Shown in pieces: positions 8,418 through 16,863 of a DNA stretch of 64,000 nucleotides. The stretch is taken from NCBI GenBank assembly GCA_035570275.1, contig DATMNI010000093.1, forward strand, positions 1-64,000, in the 5' to 3' direction. This DNA is from DATMNI01 sp035570275. Its GTDB lineage: Bacteria; Acidobacteriota; Terriglobia; Bryobacterales; Bryobacteraceae. The position numbers and the translations under genes were made by a program. Below the pieces are notes generated by a model. The model had not been told where the DNA came from. It ran no database searches and was given only the letters and a program-made list of their open reading frames with translations. Each line of letters begins with the position of its first letter. Within the stretch, counting starts at the first letter, position 1.

Positions 8418-9797
8418 ATGCAGAACATTAACCGAGAGCATCCGGAGTACATCGCACGCAAGGCGATGTGGAAGCAGTACCAAGAGCTCTACGCAGGCGG
8501 CGAGCGGCTGCGCATGAACGCATCGGAGTATCTGGTGCGGCGGAACAAGGAACCGGGCGAAATATACCAGGAGCGGCTGAACCGGGTGTTTTACGAAAAC
8601 TACGTCGGTTCGATCGTGGACTGGTATGCGGCGACGCTGATGCGGCGGGAACCGATGTTGTTGTTCGATGGGAGCGACGCGGCGGCGAAGAATTTCTACA
8701 ACGTATTGTCGGAGGACTGCGACTTGAAGCAGACCAATCTCCACGAGTTCTTCCGGCAGCGGTTCATCCAGACCATGGTATGCGGAAGGAGCTATATCGT
8801 GGTGGATTTTCCGCGAGGTTCCGGGCCGGCCTTGACGAAGGCAGAAGAGGACGCGTCGGGGCGATCGCGAGCGTATCTGGTGGACTACAGCGCCGAGGAG
8901 GTAATCAACTGGAACTACGACCCTGCGGGTGGATTGGATTGGGTGGTAATCCGGACGTCCTGCCTGCAGCAATCGAACGTCAGGGATGCGAAGTGGGAGA
9001 AAGAGACGCGGTGGATTTACTACGACCGGGAAAACTACCAGGTATTCCGCAAGACCGGCGAGGCGAAACCGATTGAGTTGATGGATGAAGGGCAGCATGG
9101 GTTGGCGACTCTACGGCGGGTACCGATGTTCGAATTGAAAGTATCCGAGGGACTGTGGCTGCTGAACAAGGCCGCCCAGGTCCAAGTGGAACACTTCAAC
9201 AAATCGAACGCCCTATCGTGGGCGTTGACGATGGGCCTGTTCGCAATGCCGGTGGTTTATACGGACCGGGAATGGAACCAGATCGTCGGCGAATCCTACT
9301 ACATTCAACTGGGGCCGCAGGACCGGTTCGGGTGGACGGAGCCGGAGGGCAAAGTTTACCAGATAGCGGCTAACAACCTGGTGACGTTAAAGGACGAGAT
9401 TTATCGCGTCTGCTATCTGATGAACCAGGCTGAAAATCCCGGCGGAGGAGGGCTGAGGACGTCGGCCGTGAGCAAGCAGAGAGACTTTAGCGTGACGCAG
9501 GAAGTGCTGCGCGGCTACGGCGACGCGGTAAAGGACACGATGAAGCAGGTTCTGCGGGCCATCGCGGCGGCAAGGCAGGATGACGTGTCGATCGACGTCA
9601 CGGGGATGGACGAATTCGACATTGGGGACTTCGGCATCGAGTTGGACGACGCGAAGAAGTTGCTGGACCTGGGGATCGCGTCGGAAACACTCAAGAAACA
9701 GGTTTTCAAGAGGCTGGCGTTCAAGTACCTGTGCGATTCGAGCCAGGAGATCAAGAACCGGGTGGCGGATGAGATCGAAGGCGCGGGGACCGTCTAG
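8418..9797 (+). CDS. Phage portal protein (DUF4055-like)
   Basis: The 459-residue protein starts at an ATG two bases after the terminase stop and has the features of portal proteins: N-terminal segment with YENYVGSIVDWYAATLMRR, a central beta-rich wing domain, the long helix and crown, and an ERLGYGDAVKDTMK-like C-terminal helical region (here EVLRGYGDAVKDTMK). It would form the dodecameric ring at one capsid vertex through which DNA enters. Position directly after terL is canonical. Confidence 0.85.
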   Translation: MQNINREHPEYIARKAMWKQYQELYAGGERLRMNASEYLVRRNKEPGEIYQERLNRVFYENYVGSIVDWYAATLMRREPMLLFDGSDAAAKNFYNVLSEDCDLKQTNLHEFFRQRFIQTMVCGRSYIVVDFPRGSGPALTKAEEDASGRSRAYLVDYSAEEVINWNYDPAGGLDWVVIRTSCLQQSNVRDAKWEKETRWIYYDRENYQVFRKTGEAKPIELMDEGQHGLATLRRVPMFELKVSEGLWLLNKAAQVQVEHFNKSNALSWALTMGLFAMPVVYTDREWNQIVGESYYIQLGPQDRFGWTEPEGKVYQIAANNLVTLKDEIYRVCYLMNQAENPGGGGLRTSAVSKQRDFSVTQEVLRGYGDAVKDTMKQVLRAIAAARQDDVSIDVTGMDEFDIGDFGIELDDAKKLLDLGIASETLKKQVFKRLAFKYLCDSSQEIKNRVADEIEGAGTV

Positions 9798-9862
9798 GCA
9801 GGGGCCCGGAGCAAGGGGACGTGTGCGGAGAAAGATACGAAGAAGTCAGGAACAGGAGGCTT

Positions 9863-10414
9863 ATGGAAGGCATAGATGTTCAGGCGATTGTGCGGCAGGC
9901 GGTCCAGGACTATGTGAACCACGAACAGACCAAGAGCGAACCGGCATATAAGGCGGAACTGGAGGAGGAGCGGCGGCGGCGGGAGCAATTGGAGCGCAGG
10001 CTGAACGAGGTGGTGGTAGAGAACAAACGCAGCCGCCAGGCGGCGGAGGAAGCAGATCGCAGTTCGTCAATCCGAGCGGAACTGCAGCGGCTAGGAGTAG
10101 CCAAGATCGATCTGGCGTTCAAGGTAGTGAAGGACGGAATCGCGCGGGCCGAGGACGGACGTCTGGTGGCCCGCGGAGAGAACGGTGAATTGCCGATGAA
10201 GGATTACTTAACGGCATTCGTCACCGAGAATCCGGAATTCTTGCCGGGGCGTATTGCCGGGGGAACCGGGATGACGGCGACCCTGAAGGCCCCTCTGGAA
10301 AGCAGAGAGACGGTGAGTATCGAACAGATCCGCCCGGGAATGAGCAAAGAAGAGATGCAACGGGTACGAGAGGAAATTGTACGCGTGGCGTCGCAGACCC
10401 TGCGGGGGATGTAG
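9863..10414 (+). CDS. Probable capsid scaffolding protein
   Basis: The ATG at 9863 follows a perfect AGGAGG (9854-9859), which decides the start. The 183-residue protein is mainly a charged coiled coil (about 20-75, EEERRRREQLERRL) with a helical C-terminal end, typical of scaffolding proteins encoded between portal and coat genes. No protease is visible, consistent with a scaffold that leaves the shell rather than being cleaved. The assignment rests on composition and position. Confidence 0.7.
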   Translation: MEGIDVQAIVRQAVQDYVNHEQTKSEPAYKAELEEERRRREQLERRLNEVVVENKRSRQAAEEADRSSSIRAELQRLGVAKIDLAFKVVKDGIARAEDGRLVARGENGELPMKDYLTAFVTENPEFLPGRIAGGTGMTATLKAPLESRETVSIEQIRPGMSKEEMQRVREEIVRVASQTLRGM

Positions 10415-10478
10415 GAAGCAGAAGGCCAGGCAACACAGGCAGGAGTGCTTGTGCCAGGGCCAAATTTAAGGAGAATGA

Positions 10479-11390
10479 ATGGCAGCTATTACCTCAAGTA
10501 ACGTAGCAAACGCGATTGTGAAACTGGTGGCGGCGGACGCATTGCCGGTACTGGTCGGGAACCTCGTGATGGGGAACCTGGTGAATCGCGATTACGAGCC
10601 GGTGTTGGCACATGCCGGTGACACGGTCAACGTTCCGATTCCACCGACGATGGTGGCGAACAACATCGCAGAAGGCGGCACGGTTCAGACGCAGAACCCG
10701 AACCTGGGGAACGCGCAGATTGTGCTGAACACGCACGCCGAATCGACCTTCCAGATTCCGGACATCACGAAAGTACTGGCGGTTCCGGACCTGCTGAAAC
10801 TTTACATGGAGCCGGCGGTGGCGGCGATCGCGCAGAAGATCGAGAGCGACCTGCTGAACCTGTATGCCGGGTTTACCTCCAATGCACCGGTGGGAACGCC
10901 GGGCACGACGATCACCGAAGCCATCATCGACGCCGCGGAAACGGCGTTGTTTTTGGCGAAAATTCCAGCCACCGAGCAGAAGTTCATCGTGGTGGACGCG
11001 GCCACTTACTCGGCATGGCGGCAGATTCCGCGATTCAGCGAGTTCCAGACCGCGGGCGACGCGGGCCTGCGGGCGATTGTGGACGGTACGGTGGGGAAGA
11101 TCAAAGACTTCTTCGTGTTCCGCTCACAGTTCATTCAGAAGACGGGCAGCAGCCCGGTGACGACCCACAACATAGCGTTCACCAAGAGCGCTCTGGGGCT
11201 GGTGGTCCGCCGGCTGCCACAGCCTTTGCCGGGAACCGGCGCCATCGCGGAATATGCCGAACTGGGCAACTTCGGAATGCGGGTTGTGATGAGCTACCAG
11301 CCGGATACATTGGCGCAGCAATTCACTGTGGACGTGTTGTACGGCTGCGGGGTGCTGCGCAACGTGTGCGGAGTGCAGGTGAACACTTAG
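10479..11390 (+). CDS. Major capsid protein, P22 coat-like
   Basis: The 303-residue protein has the pattern ALPVLVGNLVMGNLVNRDYE near its start, the signature of P22-type coat proteins, and the following beta-rich text with TVNVPIPP and a late FGMRVVMSYQPD. It is preceded by AAGGAG at 10468. The P22 lineage folds as HK97 with an insertion and needs a separate scaffold, which fits the gene before it. A large inverted repeat follows the gene. Confidence 0.85.
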   Translation: MAAITSSNVANAIVKLVAADALPVLVGNLVMGNLVNRDYEPVLAHAGDTVNVPIPPTMVANNIAEGGTVQTQNPNLGNAQIVLNTHAESTFQIPDITKVLAVPDLLKLYMEPAVAAIAQKIESDLLNLYAGFTSNAPVGTPGTTITEAIIDAAETALFLAKIPATEQKFIVVDAATYSAWRQIPRFSEFQTAGDAGLRAIVDGTVGKIKDFFVFRSQFIQKTGSSPVTTHNIAFTKSALGLVVRRLPQPLPGTGAIAEYAELGNFGMRVVMSYQPDTLAQQFTVDVLYGCGVLRNVCGVQVNT

Positions 11391-11429
11391 GGGGAAGACC
11401 GCAGGACTGGGCTTACGTGAAGGGGCAGA

Positions 11430-11480
11430 GCGGGGACAGCCAACCAATTCCAAGAACCGGAATTTGGCAGCGGTCCCCGC
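11430..11480 (+). other. Long stem-loop behind the coat gene
   Basis: GCGGGGAC (11430-11437) pairs with GTCCCCGC (11473-11480), and inside it CCAATTCC and GGAATTTGG form a second helix around a short loop. There is no T-run, so it is less likely a full terminator than an mRNA 3' stabiliser or partial terminator that would raise coat protein output over the downstream neck genes. Confidence 0.55.
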
Positions 11481-11530
11481 TTTGCGGACCGGCAACGCGA
11501 TGAAGGGTTTTCGAGATAAGGAGACAGGGA

Positions 11531-11857
11531 ATGGATTTGAGGCTGTATTACCAGAAGATTCGAGATGCCGCGGCGAAGATCGAGGACGAGTTTCCCGTGG
11601 TGGTGAGCCGGGAGACGGGCGACGGAGGAAAGGAGGGCACGTTAACCGAGGTGCCACGACGTATCGCCGCGAAGATGGTGGTGGAGGGCTTGGCGCACGT
11701 GGTTTCGCCCGCGCAGAAGCAAGCGTTTCTGAACGCACAGGCCGAGGCCAAACGGATGGCGGACCAACTTTCAGCGGCGTCGCAAGTACATCTGACGGTG
11801 CTTTCGAGCTCAGAGCTTGACAGATTGAAAAATACGCGACCGGCGGCGATGAAGTAG
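11531..11857 (+). CDS. Small virion-block protein, unknown
   Basis: The 108-residue protein has no recognisable motif. It begins with a helix (LYYQKIRDAAAKIEDEFPV), then a short strand segment and a C-terminal helix (QAEAKRMADQLS). An AAGGAGA lies upstream. It is between coat and neck genes, where head-completion or head decoration proteins are usually encoded. That role is positional inference. Confidence 0.6.
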   Translation: MDLRLYYQKIRDAAAKIEDEFPVVVSRETGDGGKEGTLTEVPRRIAAKMVVEGLAHVVSPAQKQAFLNAQAEAKRMADQLSAASQVHLTVLSSSELDRLKNTRPAAMK

Positions 11858-11866
11858 GGGAACAGC

Positions 11867-12631
11867 ATGGCATTGTTCATGGACGGACCCGTTTCGAGCA
11901 TGGAAGACCTGACGGCGCAGGACTCACAACTTCTGGACGTCGCGCAGGTGGAGAACATCGACGTGACACAGAAGCTGGCGTTAGCACAGGATGAACTGGC
12001 CGTAGAGTTGGATACGCTGTTGATGCGGTTCAGCTATACCGGGCAGCCGTTCTGGTACACGGCGCCGCCAAGGATTGCCACGGTGGTGGTTACGCCGCCG
12101 CTGAGAATGTGGCACACTTTTCGCGCTTTGGAAATGGTGTACGCCGACGCCTACAACAGCCAGTTGGCCGATCGTTATGCCGGGAAGCGCGACCAGTTTC
12201 ACGACCGAGCCCAATGGGCTTACGGCAAGCTGGTGGAAGCGGGACTAGGGGTGGCGTCAGACCCGATTCCAAGAGCGGGGATGCCGCAGGTGACATCAGC
12301 GGGTGGCGCCTTGCCGGATGGAACCTACTACATCACGATGGCATGGATGAACCGGGCGGGTGAAGAGGGAGCCGGTGCAGTTCCGGCGGTGGTCACAATT
12401 GCAGGCAGCACACTATCGGTGCAACCGGGGAAACCGCCGCTCAACGCGACGGGTTGGAAGGTCTATTTGGGCGGGGCTCCGGACAACATGGTCCAACAGA
12501 ACAGCTCGCCCATCGCGGTGGGCGGGACCTGGCTTCAACCGAACCAGGCGGTTGCAGCAGGACCGGCGCCAGGCTCCGGCCAAGTGCCCAACTATCTGCG
12601 GCCGGCGGCACGGGTGATACAGAGGGGCTGA
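11867..12631 (+). CDS. Neck/head-completion candidate with a C-terminal beta-sandwich domain
   Basis: The N-terminal 140 residues are helical with no recognised family; residues about 145-240 form a beta-rich module (GTYYITMAWMNRAGEEG, later ATGWKVYLGG) that resembles a fibronectin-like decoration. The same kind of module is seen in the tail tip protein (about residues 760-840 there). Its stop overlaps the next start by one base (TGATG). Likely part of the head-tail joint; the exact role is not clear. Confidence 0.6.
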   Translation: MALFMDGPVSSMEDLTAQDSQLLDVAQVENIDVTQKLALAQDELAVELDTLLMRFSYTGQPFWYTAPPRIATVVVTPPLRMWHTFRALEMVYADAYNSQLADRYAGKRDQFHDRAQWAYGKLVEAGLGVASDPIPRAGMPQVTSAGGALPDGTYYITMAWMNRAGEEGAGAVPAVVTIAGSTLSVQPGKPPLNATGWKVYLGGAPDNMVQQNSSPIAVGGTWLQPNQAVAAGPAPGSGQVPNYLRPAARVIQRG

Positions 12632-13131
12632 TGACGGCAAGAATTGGAAGCGCGGTTGCGGACAAGGTTATGGGGCGGATTACCGGGCCGGCGGGGGTGA
12701 ACGAGATGCTGGCGGCCCTCACGCCAGCAGACCAGGCGTTAGCCGGACCGTTGAACGCGGCGCAGGTGCGCTTGCAGAACGTGGCTGCGGACCTGGCGGA
12801 ACGTGGAAGCACAGTCAAGTATCCGGCTGTCAATGTGTACTGCGAGCAGATCATAAACCAGATGACCGAGAAGTTTCGGACGTTTTCCGGCACGGTACAA
12901 ATGGCGATCGAGATCCGGCATTCGCAGGACCGGCTGGAGGGGCTGCAGGCCAGTCTGGACGTGTACACGGACGCGATGACGGCAGTGCTGGACACAGGCC
13001 GCGGGGATTGGGGCGACGGCGCATTTTACAGCGGGGCGTACAAGGTGGCGTTTGGCGCCCTGAAGCAAGGCGGAAAGAATTTCATCCAGGTGGCAAAGAT
13101 CACATTCGAGATTGGAGTGAGCAAGAACTAG
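12631..13131 (+). CDS. Head-tail joining or tail completion candidate
   Basis: The 166-residue product starts at the ATG that overlaps the previous stop and ends one base before the tail tube gene. It contains an early helix pair, a FSGTVQMAIEIRHSQDR strand-helix segment and an ending FIQVAKITFEIGVSKN, a beta pattern typical of small tail terminator or completion proteins. The longer reading frame starting further upstream is not favoured because it runs antisense-like through the previous gene's frame. Confidence 0.6.
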   Translation: MTARIGSAVADKVMGRITGPAGVNEMLAALTPADQALAGPLNAAQVRLQNVAADLAERGSTVKYPAVNVYCEQIINQMTEKFRTFSGTVQMAIEIRHSQDRLEGLQASLDVYTDAMTAVLDTGRGDWGDGAFYSGAYKVAFGALKQGGKNFIQVAKITFEIGVSKN

Positions 13132-13132
13132 T

Positions 13133-14308
13133 ATGGCCTCATATATTTCCTCTAAAGCAAACCGGTTCTACACGGCCTTGGAAGGCGCGTACGGCCAGGC
13201 GGGATCGATAGGGTCCAGCAACCGGATTCCGACGCTGAAGCTGACGGTGCAACAGCAGTTGGAGATTACCACCCGGAAGGACAAAACGGGCAGCCGGACT
13301 TTTGCCGGCTTACCGACGGGCGGCAGAAGGCGCACGAATTTTGCGTTGCAGACGTATCTGACGAGTTGGAACAGGGCGGCCGCAAGTCCGGGATATGGTC
13401 CGTTGTTCCAGGCAGCGCTTGGGGGAACGCCATTATCCTTTGCCGGCGGAACGGTTTCCTCCTGGACGGCGGGCGGGCGGTTGGGTTTCGGCACGCCGCA
13501 TGGGCTCAGTGTCGGGCAGGCGGTTTCGAGTGGGGGAGAAATCCGCTTCGTGGCGGCGATCGTCGATGGGAGTACGGTTCAATTGAGCACGCCGTTCACG
13601 ATCGTGCCGGCGGCGGGGGCGGCTTTGGGCGCCGCAGTCACCTACGTACCAGGGACCGGGCTGCCGAGTGTCAGCGTCTTCGACTACTGGACGCCCGCCA
13701 CGGCGGTGCAAAGACTGCTCTGCGGGGCGGCAATCGACCAAATGGAGATACTGGTGAACGGAGACTATCACGAGTTTCATTTCAGCGGGCCGGCACAGGA
13801 TGTCTTGGACAGCAGCAGTTTCTCCGGGAGTGTGGGCAGCGCGTTACAGAGCTTTCCGGCTGAACCGGCTCTGGATGCGTTCGACTACTCGATTGTGCCC
13901 GGGAGCATGGGGCAGGCCTGGCTGGGAACTTCGCCGACGCAGTTCTTCACGGTGACGAATGCCTCAATCGTGGTGAAGAACGGGTTGGATATGCGGTCCA
14001 AAGAGTTTGGATCGAACTTGCCGCGCGCGATCTCGCCGGGAGAGCGCACTGTGACGGCGGCATTTGACGTCTTTGGTTTGGATGACAACGCGACCAAAGG
14101 CCTGTATCAGGCTGCCAAGCAACAATCGCCGATTTGCGTGATGTTTCAGTTGGGTGAGGTTGCGGGCCAGATGATGGGTGTGTATTTGAAGAGCGTGATT
14201 CCGGAAGTGCCGGAGTTTGACGACGGGCAGAACCGGCTGCAGTGGAAGTTCCGGGCATCGCGGGCGCAAGGGACGGTAGACGACGAGATCGCGGTAGCGT
14301 TCGCGTAG
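13133..14308 (+). CDS. Major tail tube protein candidate
   Basis: The 391-residue protein is beta-rich and follows the joining protein, just before the tail chaperone pair, which is where the tail tube gene lies in long-tailed phages. Two halves are seen: residues 1-110 with KLTVQQQLEITTRKDKTG and residues 165-391 with a KNGLDMRSKEFGSNLP-like centre and FRASRAQGTVDDEIAVAF end. A glycine/alanine-rich stretch at about 105-165 looks like an inserted surface domain. Identification is by position and fold pattern, not by a unique motif. Confidence 0.65.
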   Translation: MASYISSKANRFYTALEGAYGQAGSIGSSNRIPTLKLTVQQQLEITTRKDKTGSRTFAGLPTGGRRRTNFALQTYLTSWNRAAASPGYGPLFQAALGGTPLSFAGGTVSSWTAGGRLGFGTPHGLSVGQAVSSGGEIRFVAAIVDGSTVQLSTPFTIVPAAGAALGAAVTYVPGTGLPSVSVFDYWTPATAVQRLLCGAAIDQMEILVNGDYHEFHFSGPAQDVLDSSSFSGSVGSALQSFPAEPALDAFDYSIVPGSMGQAWLGTSPTQFFTVTNASIVVKNGLDMRSKEFGSNLPRAISPGERTVTAAFDVFGLDDNATKGLYQAAKQQSPICVMFQLGEVAGQMMGVYLKSVIPEVPEFDDGQNRLQWKFRASRAQGTVDDEIAVAFA

Positions 14309-14342
14309 CGTTTGCACAGACACGGAACGCAGGTATTTAGAC

Positions 14343-14711
14343 ATGACATACGAAAGTGTGGTTGAGGTCGAGTCTAAGATTGCCCCTGGGGTGCGGTTTA
14401 CGGTCGCCCGGATGTCGTTTGGGCGACGGACGGAACTGATGCGGGGGGTGCGGGACCTGGCGCGGCGAGCGGAGTTTCTGGAGGCAGGCAGCCAACCGGG
14501 CGACAAGATGGATGCAGGGCTGTTGCAGGCGGAGATCGACCGCTTGTACCTGTCCTGGGGTCTGCGGGCAGTATCGGGGCTAGTGTTGGACGGCGGCCAC
14601 GCGAGCCCCGAACTGCTGGCCGAGGCGGGTCCAGAAGGGCTGTTCCGGGAAGCGCTGGCGGCGGTGCGGGCTGAGACCGGGTTGACGGACGAAGAACGAA
14701 AAAACTCCTAG
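14343..14711 (+). CDS. Tail assembly chaperone, short form (gpG-like)
   Basis: The 122-residue product is mostly helical and charged, placed between tail tube and tape measure genes, as for lambda gpG. Its last codons are CGA AAA AAC TCC TAG, so the reading frame ends immediately after a slippery heptamer at 14699-14705. The short form would be made by normal termination and the long form by -1 frameshifting into the next frame, which stays open to 15055. Confidence 0.7.
   Translation: MTYESVVEVESKIAPGVRFTVARMSFGRRTELMRGVRDLARRAEFLEAGSQPGDKMDAGLLQAEIDRLYLSWGLRAVSGLVLDGGHASPELLAEAGPEGLFREALAAVRAETGLTDEERKNS
14699..14705 (+). promoter_or_regulatory. -1 ribosomal frameshift slippery site A AAA AAC
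   Basis: The heptamer fits X XXY YYZ with zero-frame codons CGA AAA AAC, one of the most efficient bacterial slippery sites. It is followed two codons later by the zero-frame stop (TAG, 14709-14711). A perfect 9-bp stem (CCAGGCCGG, 14737-14745, with CCGGCCTGG, 14772-14780) lies 31 nt downstream; that is further than a typical stimulator, so its part is uncertain. Confidence 0.75.
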
Positions 14712-15055
14712 TCGCTTTCCACTTTCAATTCGCCAACCAGGCCGGGTGGAAGTGCGACGTTTGCCGGAAGTCCGGCCTGGAGCAGAAGCGGCGATGCGGG
14801 TGGTTGACAGAATCGCCAGATAGCAGGGCGACTCCGGTGTGGGCCCGCAAGGACGTGGCGATCGCGACGTGCCCGACGTCCTACATTACGGCCGAGAGCC
14901 AGACGCTTGTCGAAGATTATCTTGTCAGGCGGCGGTTGAATGGCATGGAGTTTTCAGAGTTGAGTGCACGGCAGGTGGAAGCATTCCTGATCCTGGAGAA
15001 GGCGCTTGCAGCAGAGATGAACGATGACCAGCACAACACAAGACGAACTCTTTAA
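14705..15055 (+). CDS. -1 frame extension of the tail chaperone (gpGT-like fusion)
   Basis: This frame has no credible own start (a TTG at 14804 only, no ribosome binding site) but is open from the slippery site to TAA at 15053-15055. Shifting gives a 237-residue fusion: 121 residues of the short form plus 116. The extension starts with LLVAFHFQFANQAGWKCDVC and carries four cysteines (KCDVC, RRCGWL, ATCPTSYI), which may bind zinc. It then has a helical end that overlaps the tape measure start by 32 bp, exactly the lambda G-T-H layout. Confidence 0.7.
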   Translation, partial: LLVAFHFQFANQAGWKCDVCRKSGLEQKRRCGWLTESPDSRATPVWARKDVAIATCPTSYITAESQTLVEDYLVRRRLNGMEFSELSARQVEAFLILEKALAAEMNDDQHNTRRTL

Positions 15056-15674
15056 GACTTTTGTCGCGGTTTCGGGCAAGCAGGCGTCGAACTTGGACGA
15101 GATGGCGAGTTCACTGGCCGGCGTGGTGACCCAGGTTAACAACGTGCAGTCGGTCCAGCCCGTTCGGCCCGTCCAGCCCGTCCCGTCCGAAGCGTCGGCA
15201 AGCACTCCGGCTACGACGGGCGGAAGCGTGGGAAGCACCGTGGAATCCATTGCGACCAGTGTTCTGACGAGCGGATTGGGGGTGGTGCCACTGGTGAGTG
15301 AGTTGCTTGGGCTGTTCGGCGGAGGGAGTTCCCCGGCTCCGCCGCCCCTGGTGAAATACGCGATGCCGGCAAAGTTGAGTTTTGAAGGGGCGGACACCCA
15401 ATCGGGATTGAGCAATTCGGACTACGACCAATCGGGCATGCCACGAGCGTATGCGGCCGCGCCGGCAACCGGCAATGGCACGACAAGCAATGGTTCCGCC
15501 AACGGCAGCAGCACAGGCCAAAGCAGCAGGGGCGGCGCGGCGCCTCAGATCACGGTGAACGTACAGGCGATGGACGCGCGGTCTTTCCTGGATCGCAGCA
15601 CCGATATTGCGGCTGCGGTGCGCGACGCGATGCTCAACCTGAGTTCGATCAATGATGTGGTGAACGACCTCTAG
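15024..15674 (+). CDS. Very short tape measure protein candidate
   Basis: The 216-residue protein starts inside the frameshift extension, as tape measure genes do. Its parts are a helical start, a Val/Pro/Gln-rich linker (about 42-55), a hydrophobic glycine-rich segment LGVVPLVSELLGLFGGG (about 85-105), a Ser/Gly/Thr-rich stretch and an end (PQITVNVQAMDARSFLDRST, then a helix) that looks like the C-terminus of tape measure proteins. At about 0.15 nm per residue it would set a tail of only about 30 nm. Typical tape measures are several times longer. Confidence 0.55.
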   Translation: MTSTTQDELFKTFVAVSGKQASNLDEMASSLAGVVTQVNNVQSVQPVRPVQPVPSEASASTPATTGGSVGSTVESIATSVLTSGLGVVPLVSELLGLFGGGSSPAPPPLVKYAMPAKLSFEGADTQSGLSNSDYDQSGMPRAYAAAPATGNGTTSNGSANGSSTGQSSRGGAAPQITVNVQAMDARSFLDRSTDIAAAVRDAMLNLSSINDVVNDL

Positions 15675-15687
15675 ACGATAGTAACCG

Positions 15688-16056
15688 ATGGCACCGATGG
15701 CAACTTTTCCAATTCTGAAGACGATGGCGGTGGCGCAATATCCAGCCATGCGGTACCTGCAGTTCCGGAACCAAACGGTTCGGTTTGTCGATGGGACGGA
15801 GCAGCGGTACCGGGATGCCAGCGGGCCGCTACATCGATGGGGTATACAACTGAGCGAACTGGACGAGAGCGAAATAGCCGCGGTCGAGGAATTCTTCGCA
15901 ACGAACCAAGGGGAGTCCGGCTCCTTTGCGTTCACCGATCCGTGGGACGGTCAAATATACAACAACTGCAGCCTGGCCGGGGAATCGCTCGACCTGCGGG
16001 CTCTGGCGGAAATGCGGGGCAGCACGACATTGACTGTGGTGGAGAACCGAGGATAG
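15688..16056 (+). CDS. DUF2460-like minor tail protein
   Basis: The 122-residue product begins with a hydrophobic Pro-rich segment and has the pattern RYLQFRNQTVRFVDGTEQRYR, then WGIQLSELDESEIAAVEEFF, GSFAFTDPWDG and a closing strand TTLTVVENRG, matching distal tail proteins of the DUF2460/gene-transfer-agent gp12 kind. These form the adaptor ring between tube and tip. The in-frame ATG at 15697 is an alternative start. Confidence 0.7.
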   Translation: MAPMATFPILKTMAVAQYPAMRYLQFRNQTVRFVDGTEQRYRDASGPLHRWGIQLSELDESEIAAVEEFFATNQGESGSFAFTDPWDGQIYNNCSLAGESLDLRALAEMRGSTTLTVVENRG

Positions 16057-16080
16057 TGCGCGCACGCGCGCCGAATCGAT

Positions 16081-16863
16081 ATGCTGATATATCCACAACT
16101 CGCGACCGGAGCGCTGAGCCAGTTTCCCATTCGAAAGCAGCACCGCCTGCGTACGGTGGTCAATAGGGCGGCCGATGGGACTTCGATCAAGCTCGCCGAT
16201 CCGAACGGTGAAATAACTCAATGGCAGTTGGCGTACGCGGACTTGTCAGACGCGGAGTTGGGTGCGCTGGAGCAGTTCTTTGCGGCGGCGGAAGGGACTC
16301 TCAACGGCTTCGTGTTTCTGGATCCGGCCGGTAACCTGCTGGCATGGAGCACTAAGCTTGATGAGACGGTTTGGACAGGTGGGCCCTTCCTTTCCGTAGC
16401 CGGAGGAATTAGCGACCCCTATGGCGGGACGGAGGCATGGCGGCTCACCAACAGCGGTGCTGGCACGCAAGATATTATCCAAACGCTGGAGGCTCCGGCT
16501 GGCTATGTCTACTGTTTGAGCGCCTATGTGCGGTCCGCGCAGGCTGTGAAAACGACGATGCTGATCGGCGATGGACGAGCGGATCGAACAGCGGCGAACC
16601 AATGGACGAGGATCGTCTTCGTGGCCAGCGGAGACCCTGCGGCGTCTTCGATCAGCTTCGGCCTGGAAGCACCGCCTGCAAGTAGCCTGGATGTTTTCGG
16701 GTTACAAGTGGAATCGCAGAGCGCCGCTTCAGCGTACAAGGCGACGACTGCCGGTGGAGTCTACCAGGATGCGCGTCTGGGTGACGACGTACTTACAATC
16801 ACAACCACTGGAGTCAACCGGCATTCCTGCACGGTGAACATTATTCATGCAAACCATCTTTGA
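16081..16863 (+). CDS. DUF2460-like tail protein with inserted jelly-roll domain
   Basis: Residues 1-100 parallel the preceding protein (PIRKQHRLRTVVNRAADG, LAYADLSDAELGALEQFF, GFVFLDPAGN). At about residue 100 a beta-sandwich domain is inserted (about 100-220: YCLSAYVRSAQ, WTRIVFVASGDPA, LDVFGLQVES), of the carbohydrate-binding jelly-roll type. The protein returns to the closing strand DDVLTITTTGVNRHSCTV. Its end overlaps the next start by 17 bp. The inserted domain could bind a surface glycan; that is inference. Confidence 0.65.
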   Translation: MLIYPQLATGALSQFPIRKQHRLRTVVNRAADGTSIKLADPNGEITQWQLAYADLSDAELGALEQFFAAAEGTLNGFVFLDPAGNLLAWSTKLDETVWTGGPFLSVAGGISDPYGGTEAWRLTNSGAGTQDIIQTLEAPAGYVYCLSAYVRSAQAVKTTMLIGDGRADRTAANQWTRIVFVASGDPAASSISFGLEAPPASSLDVFGLQVESQSAASAYKATTAGGVYQDARLGDDVLTITTTGVNRHSCTVNIIHANHL

